Shown: positions 46,872-55,578 of the stretch, piece by piece
Position numbering within the stretch: position 1 is the first letter of the stretch
Layout: every line of letters starts with the position of its first letter
NCBI GenBank assembly: GCA_030998225.1
Contig: JAPYXD010000680.1
Location: 248,001 to 312,000 of the forward strand
DNA: 64,000 nt
Origin: Diplolepis rosae
Taxonomy: Eukaryota; Arthropoda; Insecta; Hymenoptera; Diplolepididae
Direction of reading: 5' to 3'
The notes under the pieces: model-generated
Seen by the model: only the letters and a program-made list of their open reading frames with translations
The model's database searches: none
Told to the model about the DNA's origin: nothing
Translations under genes and position numbers: made by a program

Positions 46872-48079
46872 CATGGGGCAAAATTCGTCAAGTGTACCCA
46901 CCTAAAAATTTTTTGTCTCCGATTTCCTTGAAAGTCCGTGAAATTATTGTCCTAGTGAACCTCTTTTAATTCCCCTAAAAGAACGTCTCTAGTACGACGG
47001 GTTGTCAGTATACAGGGGCTCGAATTTTCAACCTTTTTCCGCGCACGCTGATACTCAATTAACCATAACTTCTACAAAAATTATCCAAATTAATTTTTTT
47101 ATGGAGGTTTTGGAAACGTTTTTTCATCAGCTTTACGCTGAAAGCAACGGTTTTAGATTTGAAACATTATTTGAAATTCATTTTTTAATTTTAAACATAT
47201 TTTGGAGTTTTTCTCCAAGTGCGGCCGTTAATTTTCTTTCCAAAATTATGTTTAAAAAGAAGCTTGACTTTTTCCCTTTAAAATGAGCCATGGTCAAATG
47301 TGGGGCGAAAGGAAATGGTGGAGATATATATCTCCACCAATTTGTGGTCGAAAGTGGGGCGAAAGAAATTGGTGGAGATATATCCACCAATTTCTTTCGC
47401 CCCACTTTCGACCATGGCTCATATTAAAGGAAAAAAGTCAAGCTTGTTTTTAAACATAATTTTGGAAAGAAAATTAACGGCCGCACTTGGAGAAAAACTT
47501 AAAAATATGTTTTGACGTTAAACGTAACGTTTTTTCATCAGCTTCACGCTGAAGGCAATGACTTTAGATTTAAAAAATTATTTGAATTAAATTTTTTAAT
47601 TTTAAAAAATTGGTGGAGATATATATATCTCCACCAATTTCTTTCGCCCCACATTCAACCATGGCTCATTTTGAAGGGAAAAGTCAAGCTTCTTTTTAAA
47701 CATAATTTTGGAAAGAAAATTAACGGCCGCACTTGGAGAAAAACTCAAAAATATGTTTAAAATTAAAAAATGAAGTTCGAATAATGTTTTAAATCTAAAA
47801 CCATTGCTTTCAGCGTAAAGCTGATGAAAAAACGTTTCTAAGACCTCCATAAAAAAATTTATTTGGATAACTTTTGTAGAAGTTATGGTGAATTGAGTAT
47901 CAGCGTGCGGGGTAAAAGGTTGAAAATTCGAGCCCCTGTATACTGAGAACCCGTCGTACTAGAGACGTTCTTTTAGGGGAATTAAAAGAGGTTCACTAGG
48001 TCAATAATTTCGCGGACTTTTAAGGAAATCGGAGACAAAAAGTTTTCAGGCGGCTACATTTGACGAATTTTGCCCCACA
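46872..48079. mobile_element. Fold-back element with very long, multi-part inverted repeats (1208 bp)
   Basis: TA dinucleotides (46870-46871 and 48080-48081) flank ends that both read GGGGCAAAATTCGTCAA. The outer arms (about 46872-47345 and about 47620-48079) are near-complementary over roughly 450 bp, sharing for example AGAACGTCTCTAGTACGACG and GTGCGGCCGTTAATTTTCTT with their complements. A third, partial arm sits in the middle (about 47346-47515) and repeats the inner half. Inside are three short palindromes based on GGTGGAGATATATCTCCACC. The short frames on both strands are translations of the arms and not genes. TA target: Tc1/mariner-type mobilisation is possible. Confidence 0.85.
47346..47413. 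repeat. Perfect 30-bp palindrome arms with 8-nt loop
   Basis: Arms 47346-47375 and 47384-47413 are exact complements (starting GGTCGAAAGTGGGGCGAAAG), with loop AGATATAT. It is inside the fold-back element. Confidence 0.95.
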
Positions 48080-48209
48080 TACCTCTTCAATAAATGCATT
48101 GAGGTTGGCTAAGGATCGGTAAGAAAGTTATATTATTGCTGCGTTTCGAGCTTCACGCCCCATAGACTTTCAGGACGCGGTCGTAATTTAAAGCCGGCCA
48201 GTGGTAACA

Positions 48210-48470
48210 CTAGTGATATAGTGACAATGTTATCAATGCCACTGCTTCTTGTTCAATGGAATAGTAGATTTCCCTCGCGCACACTGTAATGCGCTCTTGC
48301 ACGTATTCTACTTCTATTGGCGTATCATCTGCTTGCAAGTTCAAATGATATTGTCGTGTGTCTCGACTTGTTTTTGCCTTATTCTCAGACACCTTCATAG
48401 CTGCTTTGTAGCAAATACGAATTTCCTGGATTTCTTGGCTAGAATTACCTCTCGGAATAGATGTTTGCAT
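48210..48470 (-). CDS. Unrecognised 86-residue reading frame, doubtful
   Basis: Minus-strand frame starting MQTSIPRGNSSQEIQEIRI, with a mixed charged composition (KVSENKAKTSRDTRQYHLN) more protein-like than most frames nearby. The opposite strand has a Cys-rich shadow frame. No family recognised, no signal peptide, no paralogue in the window. It could be an exon or an old transposon part. It lies between the fold-back element and the terminal exon at 48818. Confidence 0.22.
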   Translation of the reverse strand: MQTSIPRGNSSQEIQEIRICYKAAMKVSENKAKTSRDTRQYHLNLQADDTPIEVEYVQERITVCAREIYYSIEQEAVALITLSLYH

Positions 48471-48817
48471 GCATTTTGACTAGAATAAATGAAAGTCGAC
48501 TGAATTTTTTTTTATGGGAAGAATTTACCATAAAAGATTTTACTGCTGAAAGAATTTGATTGTTTCCATTGAAAGCAGAATGTTAAACGAAATTTCTCGA
48601 GTATTCATGTGAATAATAATTGTAAAGAATCTATTTGGAGATTTTCAGAAAATATTTATGTTCATGATTAGAAAATTTGTAAACTATAGAATTATAAAAT
48701 TCAATCATAACTTTTAACATTCAGATATATACTCCTTGTATTAGTTGAAGAAAATTTCAAATTCGAGTTCCGTTACTGATAGACAAAGAAAAAACGAGTA
48801 GCTACTTATTTCTCAAC

Positions 48818-49027
48818 TTAATTTCCTAAGTTAAAATCGCGAACGTCGGTAGTTATTTGTTTAATGGATCTTTCCACTTCTAATGATGATTCCGTCCGAG
48901 GTCTTTTCTGTCTTACTGGTATATATTCTGAAAGGTAAATAACTGAAAATACACCAATACTTCCTAGTCGTCTGATGAAAAATCCAACACAAAAATAACT
49001 TTGTATTAGAAGATCACCTCTTTTGAT
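48818..49027 (-). CDS. Terminal exon of a minus-strand gene, copy 1 (weakly serine-protease-homologue-like)
   Basis: On the minus strand the sequence TTTTAG precedes 49027, and the frame then runs 69 codons to TAA at 48818-48820. The first part, GDLLIQSYFCVGFFIRRLGS, is followed by IGVFS and a basic tail. A paralogous exon with the same acceptor position, frame and stop region is at 63546-63746. About 60 percent of the first 29 residues agree, then similarity falls, while the DVR or NVR with a final GN or GD are shared. The pattern GD-LIQ-x-VGF-GVFS faintly recalls the C-terminal strand region of S1 proteases, but the catalytic Ser (GDSGG) is absent (GDLL), so an enzyme is unlikely. The family call is tentative; the exon call rests on the paralogy. 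Confidence 0.55.
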   Translation of the reverse strand: MKRGDLLIQSYFCVGFFIRRLGSIGVFSVIYLSEYIPVRQKRPRTESSLEVERSIKQITTDVRDFNLGN

Positions 49028-50574
49028 CTAAAACATGGAAAAATTAAAATTTTTAATTCAATGTACTTTTATCGTCCGAGAATCATATGATTAATAAGTA
49101 GGTGGAAATAATGACTTCAGACAATCAGAAAACATATGACAGTGGATGAAATTTTAATTAAAGAAACGAATCTTGTTACAATACTCGACATTTCGAAGTC
49201 AAACTGACTTCATATTAAGAAAGAGAAAGAAAATAGTCTAACAAAATTACTGATACTGATTCTTATAGTAATGCATATAATGTAATTATTGATTTTCTAA
49301 AATTAGAATTAAAATTAAAATATATATCAAAAGAAATTTACAAATGATTAGTTAGATTACACGTTAAAATTTTCATTATAGAAGTAATATTATTCAAATT
49401 GGTGTCAAAAATAATAACAGTAATATGACTCTTCGAACTCTAATTTTACTTGTATAATAATATTGAAACAGTTTGTAAATGTACATAAAGGAGAACGGAG
49501 CTGGAATGCTCTTAACATAGTTTTACTAATAATTAATAATAATATGGACGAAACAGACATTTTCCTATTATAGGAATAGTGAACAAATAGTGTAACACTT
49601 TGTTATTATTTAGTATAAATATTCGTTTAAATGTTTATTTTGTTTAACTTGTTTTCTTGATAGAGGTCATCAAATGAAAATTCAAGCTTTCGTAAATCAA
49701 TGACTAAAATATATTTTTTATAAAAATTCCATTCAAATGAGTTTTATATTGTTACGGTAATTATTATGCTGGACACTAACGTTCACAATTTTAAGCCAGC
49801 TATAATAATCCAATTATCACGCATCCGATTATAATAAGAAAACAATTTACATAAGCATAATTCGGTCGTCTTAAAATTAGTCAGTCATTCCAAGTATTAA
49901 AAATATATATATATATATAATTCACATGAGCATTCAATATAAATAGTTTATAAAAGCATACACAATAAAGAATTCAGACAAGCATTCACATAAATATATA
50001 GATTTTCGAATCATACCAACTTGCAAGTTGTTAAAATGAGGAAGAGCAATCAAAAATCCACAGATATCAATCCAATAATAAGTTGAAGCCGTCGAGATTT
50101 CGATACCAGAATTGTTCAAATGATGCTCTCAAAAAAAATGATTCTGATTCCAACGAGTAGACAGCATCCAGAAGACGTTGCTGATATGAACGGGATTCAT
50201 GGCTGGTTCTCACAGACGTTTTGCTAACTTTTTGATCCAACGATCGTGATCCTTTATTGCAGAACGATTCTTAAAATGCTATATCTCCTTGGATGATTTC
50301 CAGGTGGCTCATTGATCGTTAATAAGGGCGATCACAATTACACTTTTATATTCAGATATGATCTCACATGAGTGACTCTTATCGAGCATCTAAAATCACA
50401 TGAACTCAGCCAAGTGATCTATACAATTCTATATCTTGGTATCAACTGATTTCCTCAAACTCAATCCTTGCCAGGCTCAATTGCGGATTCCCTCGAATCG
50501 GACTTCGACAATCTACGTCAATCACGCGTCACGATACCTTATCAGCGCTATGTCGACGTTAATCACATAAGACA

Positions 50575-50650
50575 AGATGGAAATATTAATATAAATAAAT
50601 AAATCACATAAGATATAAATAAATAAATCACATAAAATATAAATACATAA
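50575..50650 (+). repeat. AT-rich short tandem repeat
   Basis: ATAAATAAATAAATCACATA repeated with a period of about 28 bp, three imperfect units. Inside the long-TIR element. Confidence 0.7.
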
Positions 50651-50920
50651 AATTCTGTTCGAGGAGCTGATTTTAACGGTTATAATAGTGACATCCAAAT
50701 TTTAATGTTTGACAAAGAAAGGATTTTATAAGAAATTAATTTCATTATATTATGGTATGTTAAATATTCTTATTATAATTATAAATTTGACTTCCGTTAG
50801 TTTAGTTTTATAAAAGGAACATGAGGACTGATTATTAATATTAATTTAATCTTATTTATGTATTATAAAAAAAATTTTAACTATAAATATACATATATTC
50901 TTCTTTTTTAAAAAAAGCTC

Positions 50921-51030
50921 CTGAAGAGGAAGTCAGTTTGACTTCGAAACGTCGAGTATTGTAACAAGATTCGTTTCTTTAATTAAAATTTCATCCACTG
51001 ACATATGTTTTCTGATTGTCCGAAGACGTT
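50921..51030 (+). ncRNA. Hammerhead-like core in the right arm of the long-TIR element
   Basis: CTGAAGA (50921-50927, fits CUGANGA), then a perfect 6-bp stem II (GAAGTC 50929-50934 and GACTTC 50940-50945, 5-nt loop AGTTT) and GAAA (50946-50949). After that, ACGTC (50949-50953) can pair with GACGT at 51025-51029, followed by T (51030). The spacing from GAAA to the 3' stem III strand is 77 nt, against 75 nt in the fold at 37337. Both have ACGTTGTTT at the cleavage side. Stem I is not found. In the left arm the stem II hairpin is kept, but the CTGANGA core is lost. Confidence 0.42.
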
Positions 51031-51206
51031 GTTTCCACCTACTTATTAGATTTTTAACTTTCTCTAAAAGAGCATGAAGGAAGATCATAACAAACATTTA
51101 ATCCCGTTTCTGAATGCTGGGATACTATTATTTCACAAAAATATGTTATCGTCTATTTTTAAACATTCTTATACGAAATTTAGTAGCTTGATGTATATTT
51201 ACTCAC

Positions 51207-51298
51207 TTCGTTGGAAGAAATGTAGTCGTTACCTTCAACTACTTTATGAGAACTCAAATCTACATGTATCTCATCACTTGCAACGTGCGAAATTTTCA
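51207..51298 (-). CDS. Possible internal exon, tentative
   Basis: A minus-strand open segment reading KISHVASDEIHVDLSSHKVV and ending in ISSNE, directly before a strong donor GTGAGT (51201-51206). The upstream AG at 51299-51300 could be the acceptor. Its end joins in phase with the exon at 49027. Its start does not join in phase to the exon candidate at 51419-51526, so one of the two is wrong or the gene is broken. No family is recognised with confidence. Confidence 0.3.
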
Positions 51299-51418
51299 CT
51301 AGTAATATTACGGGTCTGTTATCCTACAACACGTAAGTTGCGTATATGTACAAAGTTTATTTGATAAAAATTATTATTAGTATTAAGCCAGCATTTGGTC
51401 TGTTTTAGTATATTTTAC

Positions 51419-51526
51419 CTCATTCCACCCTGCTATATAAGCATCTTGACCAGTTTTTGATTCAATTGTCACGGCCATGATGAGCATCGATAGATCACGG
51501 TCTCGCTCTGGGGGTTGAGTTTCAAG
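51419..51526 (-). CDS. Possible internal exon with AYIAGWNE motif
   Basis: Minus-strand open segment of exactly 36 codons between a pyrimidine-rich acceptor (TTTTTTGTTCAAG) and a donor GTAAAA. It encodes LIMAVTIESKTGQDAYIAGW followed by NE. AYIAGW resembles the AYVAGWG segment of S1 proteases, with the second Gly of GWG replaced by Asn. It lies upstream of the terminal exon on the same strand, which agrees with a serine-protease-homologue gene, but this is a weak inference from a few residues. The surrounding 100-residue frame (51685-51383) includes intron sequence. Confidence 0.33.
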
Positions 51527-51964
51527 CTTGAACAAAAAATCATTTAATATACAACCATGCCATTTGCAGAAAGAATAGCTGTTAATCAACCATTCGCTGA
51601 AAGAACAGTTTGTTTGAATCAAATCTTGAATATAGGACCACAAAAATGTACGAAAAAACTTTACACTCAGAGAAATGTCATCCAATTAGGCTAACCAGAA
51701 ATGACGTAGAATACTTATTGTTACAAATACCATTAATTCACAAACACATTAGACCCAAGAATTATACATACGGATATTCTCAATGGCCATAATTTAAAAA
51801 ATAGTTCAATTGTTTTAGAAGCTACGGCTTTGTAAATACATTTTCCACGCGAGCAATATATACATCGAATGACAATTTTATTTTGTCTCTCTTTTGGCGT
51901 TGTATTTGCCATTATTACTCTTGAAATTTTATAATTCCCTTTCCGCTTTTTCTCCGACAAAAAG

Positions 51965-52595
51965 AAAAGAAAGAGAAATAGAGAAAGGAAAGAAAAATAT
52001 AAAAGGTTGAATGCGACGTGTCGTTAGAATCTGGTAGCTGTAACCCGTTTTTTGGACTAACACGAATGTATCAAAGATTATATTTCTAACCAAACGAAAA
52101 CTTTACAAATTTGTAGACTTCGGAAAAAAATTTTTTATTTATATCGGCGAAGGTTCAAGTTTAAGGGCGGAAATAACCCTTCGCACTTGAGAAGTGGTTT
52201 TCACGTTTGAATTGAAATCAGTTGAAGAATTTAATAGTTGAAATGCTTTTTAAGGATTTTCGATGTCACTCAATCCAAATTTATGGTAAAAATCACCAAC
52301 TTCAAGATGGCGGATCAAAAATGGTTCCTAAACTTGCCGTGTGAAGGGCAGTTTTTACGTTTGCACTGGAATCAATAGAGTGATTGGAAAGCCAAAGAGC
52401 GTCTAAGGGGTTTTTGATGTCACCGAATCCAAATTTATGGTCAAAATTATCAAATTCAAAATGTCAAAAATGTCATATATAAGAATTTTTTAGTGATTGG
52501 ATGAATTTTGCACCCGTGTTCAAGGTTTTGAGTTTTGTGCTAGAATGTAAAACAATTCGTACTTCTTATTATATTTAAATTTATGATCATCGCAG
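51965..52595. other. Intergenic with a two-copy tandem repeat of about 130 bp
   Basis: The segments about 52190-52320 and 52330-52460 are diverged direct copies, each containing TCAATCCAAATTTATGGT or CGAATCCAAATTTATGGT near the end and GTTT-x-AC-GTTTG near the start. No gene. Confidence 0.55.
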
Positions 52596-52599
52596 GAAA

Positions 52600-52922
52600 C
52601 TATCTATTTGTGAAAATATTTACCTGCAAGAATATATACCTCCCTAGAGGAGAACTAGTCCGTACTTTATAAGGACCGTCATTTGATCGATAGATCTTTG
52701 CACCGGTGAAATTAATATTTTGTACTCCAACAAGGTTGCATCTATATCCAATGGGATGTTGTATATAAACTACCTGAGAACTATAACCATAAAATCCGGT
52801 TTGTGTACCATATGGGTATACTACACGGACTAAGCTATACAGCACCGACTGTGCACTTAGAAGATTATTATATCCATCAATCACCTTCCCGTACAATTGA
52901 CCTTGCAGTGTCGAATTCAATT
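52600..52922 (-). CDS. Candidate terminal exon of an unrecognised secreted-type protein
   Basis: On the minus strand a strong acceptor (pyrimidine run then TTTCAG) precedes 52922. The frame then runs LNSTLQGQLYGKVIDGYNNL, VVYPYGTQTGFYGYSSQVVY, IGYRCNLVGVQNINFTGAKI and ends IFLQVNIFTNR at TAG 52600-52602. The rich Tyr, Gly, Asn and aromatic content and alternating hydrophobic residues suggest a beta-rich secreted protein, with NST and NFT as possible N-glycosylation sites. The exon begins with two bases of a split codon, so a 5' exon should exist upstream; the mariner at 53487 lies in that direction. An alternative end is the donor-like GTAAAT after FLQ (exon end 52624). I do not recognise the family. 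Confidence 0.5.
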
Positions 52923-53486
52923 CTGAAAAAAAGAAATAGTAATTTTCCGTTGAGACTTTTCCAACTCAGAACCCTTTATGATCATAAAATATTTGTTTTG
53001 TTATTTTATATGTAAATTAATCTAATTAGAGTTCGACAAGGGGACCTTAGGCTACACTTTTTTTTTATTGGTACCCTCCCCAATGAATTGAATGAAAATG
53101 AATTAATTGAAATTCTCTTTTTCGTATTTTTATTATCTCATGTTTGGGAAATAGCACATTTTATCGAAATTCTTTATTCTGCAATTGTTTCTAGTATTCA
53201 TGTTTTGAAATTAATCATTTGCAAGATAAATGTTTTGATGATGACCAACTATATTTCCTGTGTTTTATTGTTTTGCAGTTTGTGAAAAACATTTTTATTT
53301 TATATTCAACATTGAATTTTTTAAGAACATTAACGTCTTAATTTATTATTAGAATAAAAATATTAGAAACTGTTGCAGAATAAAAAATTTTAATAAAATG
53401 TACGATTTTCCAAACGAGACATAATAAAAATACATAAGCTATGGGAAAAAATTCATTTTCTCAAAGGACCCCGCACACTTCTTATA

Positions 53487-54745
53487 AAGGGTTTTCCAAT
53501 AGGGACATAACAATTTTATCTATGAATAAAACACAAAAATATTTGAGATATTGAGTTCAAATTTATTGTGGGTGTAGTGCAAGCATTACATTTTATAAAT
53601 GAAATTCGATATCGGTCATATGACCACCACGAGCCCGTTTACAGCGGTCGATTCTTTGGACCCAATTTTCCACCACTCTGGCACACATTTCAACCGGAAC
53701 GTTGGCAATTCCGCATTGGATGTTGTCTTTGAGGTCGTCTAAAGTTGCTGGCTTGTTGGCATAGACCAGTGACTTGATATGGCCACATAAAAATAAATCC
53801 AATGACGTTAGATCGCATGAACGAGGCGGCCATTCGACCGGACCATTTCTCGAGATAACAGTTCACCGAATTTGCCTTTCAATAAATCGATTGTGACGCG
53901 TGCTGTGCGGCTAGTGGCACCGTCTTGTTGAAATCACATATCGTTGATGTCAAGTTCATCCAATTCTGGCCACAAATAATCTTCCAACATAGCACGATAG
54001 CGCTCTCCATTGACGGTAACATGACGGTCGTTTTCATCCACGAAAAAATACGGCCCAATCACACCTCCGGCATAAAAACCGCACCAAACTTTTTGCTTTT
54101 ACGGATGCAACGGTGTCTCAAGAAGCACATTTTGGTTTGTTGATGACCATTAACGCATATTTTGCTTATTAACAAAGCCATTGAGCCAGAAATGAGCTTC
54201 ATCGCTGAAGATGATTTTTCGATGAAATTCTTCATTTTCTTCAAGCTTTGCCAGAGCCCAATTGGAGAAGGTTTGGCGTTTCAAATGATCAAGTGGCTTT
54301 AGTTCTTGAGTCAATTTAATCTTGAAAGCATGTAGGCCAAGATCTTTCAGCATAATACATACATACATGATTTGGCTCATGTTGAATCGATGCGCTTACG
54401 GCTGCGATTATTTCTTCGCTTCGAGCAATACGACGTCTTTTTGGCACTGGAACGTCCAATAGTGTAAATTTGGTCTCGAATTTATCCACTATAGCACGCA
54501 CAGCATGTGAGATGGGACGATTATTACGGCCGAAAATTGGAGTAAGCGCTTTTAAAGTTGCGACCACCGACTCAGAATTTCGGTAGTAAGTTTTAATAAT
54601 TTCCAAACCTTGCTGGTTCGTGAACTTTACCATAATGAAAATGTTGACTTTAACTAACGTTTTGACGTTGAAAGTTCATTAAAAAAGTTTAAGGGTGCGT
54701 TCATATAAAGATACGAAATTGTTATGTCCCTATTGGAAAACCCTT
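53487..54745 (-). mobile_element. Full-length DD41D (rosa-like) mariner, 1259 bp
   Basis: TA duplications lie at 53485-53486 and 54746-54747. The terminal inverted repeats are perfect for 30 bp and start AAGGGTTTTCCAATAGGGAC. The transposase is on the minus strand and broken (see the next entry). The fragment at 490-1006 is a member of the same family with the same end. Confidence 0.95.
53593..54633 (-). pseudogene. Rosa-like mariner transposase with stops and frameshifts
   Basis: It starts at MVKFTNQQGLEIIKTYYRNS (54633), the N-terminal HTH. A basic linker (VPVPKRRRIARSEE) follows, then a small deletion in the second HTH near 54360. The catalytic domain follows in another frame: LKPLDHLKRQTFSNWALAKL, IIFSDEAHFWLNGFVNKQN (first Asp), then after a stop WCGFYAGGVIGPYFF, FQQDGATSRTARVTIDLL (second Asp) and a frameshift. 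The third Asp lies in LDFF- or MDLFLCGH-like residues near 53800. The C-terminus reads CKRARGGHMTDIEFHL to 53593. At least two stops and two frame changes are visible. The second-to-third Asp distance fits 41 residues, allowing for the indel. Confidence 0.88.
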
Positions 54746-54760
54746 TAGAAAAGTGGTTTC

Positions 54761-54872
54761 GGTTGTTAATTCAGCTGAATTTTTTACATGTTAGGCACCT
54801 CGGCGTCCTGAACAAATGTCTCAATAGGAACAAAAGCTGAAACTCAACGGGTTTCAAGATAAGGCCCGCTAA
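54761..54872 (+). repeat. Left inverted flank of the ISL2EU-type element
   Basis: This 110-bp segment (including CGGCGTCCTGAACAAATGTC and AAGATAAGGCCCGCT) recurs inverted at 57900-58010 on the far side of the DDE transposase remnant. The two probably are the terminal or subterminal repeats of that element. The rosa-like mariner is inserted just 15 bp outside this copy. Confidence 0.7.
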
Positions 54873-54874
54873 AG

Positions 54875-55575
54875 CCAGCATCATGGGATATCGGTTTATT
54901 TTGTAATTGGCTCGGCCATTAGCTCCACTTTAAAAAATTCTCGGAATTGCAATAAACCGATAATTCTACATCTGAGTATGAACTTGATCACACCCGTGTT
55001 GCTTTTCAAAACCATAAATGCGTGAGTCTAAAAATAAAATAAATAAATGAATGATCGTTGCCGCTTGCATTAGCATTACCCAGAGTTTACCACGTGGAGG
55101 TTTCAATGTCGGACTTAAACTCCTTAGTCATCGTCAGTCTGTCAGTCATTGTAGTTATAAAGTCCATCAGTATTATGCTTGGTCTGATTCCGGATCTCGA
55201 AGTTGTCATCAGTTTTATATTTGTTCGAAGTTTTATACTTCAGTCTAGTGTAGAGTTAGTATCGCTATAGTTAAGACCATAAACTACGTAGTCACAATTA
55301 AGCTTTTTCTAGTTTCTTTAGTCATTCTAGCCTACCTAGTCTTCCTAATCTTTTTAATTTTGTTTTGCATAATTTTATAAATCTTTACTCTTCACCATCG
55401 ACTATGAATTCTCCTATTGCTGCGCCATCGTCATAATTATTTCTGTTGCCGGCATCCTAGATGTATCGAAGGAGCATTGTACTGGGATATTTTTGATATG
55501 CTGTTGAAAACATATCCATAACTGATAGCGAATAGCATTCCTAAATCGAGAGTTGATTCTGATCCTGGAAAAACC
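54875..55575. other. Non-coding part of the ISL2EU-type element
   Basis: No convincing frame. The two overlapping plus frames at 55051-55270 lack known motifs. Placed between the left inverted flank and the 3' end of the transposase remnant. Confidence 0.4.
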
Positions 55576-55578
55576 TGT

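Larger units (their letters stand above)
49094..51046. mobile_element. Long-TIR element (1953 bp) in a presumed intron
   Basis: TA lies at 49092-49093 and 51047-51048. The ends are inverted repeats of about 120 bp, starting ATAAGTAGGTGGAAA at both tips and continuing through TTTTCTGATTGTC and GTCGAGTATTGTAACAAG in complement. The paralogous region next to 63746 has the same intron sequence without this insert. No transposase or RT is recognisable. A 61-residue minus frame at 49934 is not convincing. The right arm holds a hammerhead-like fold at 50921. Confidence 0.75.

Noticed and set aside
47002..47850. Several overlapping frames of 70-95 residues on both strands
   Set aside because: All lie within the inverted arms of the fold-back element and repeat each other. 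They are by-products of the palindromic DNA.
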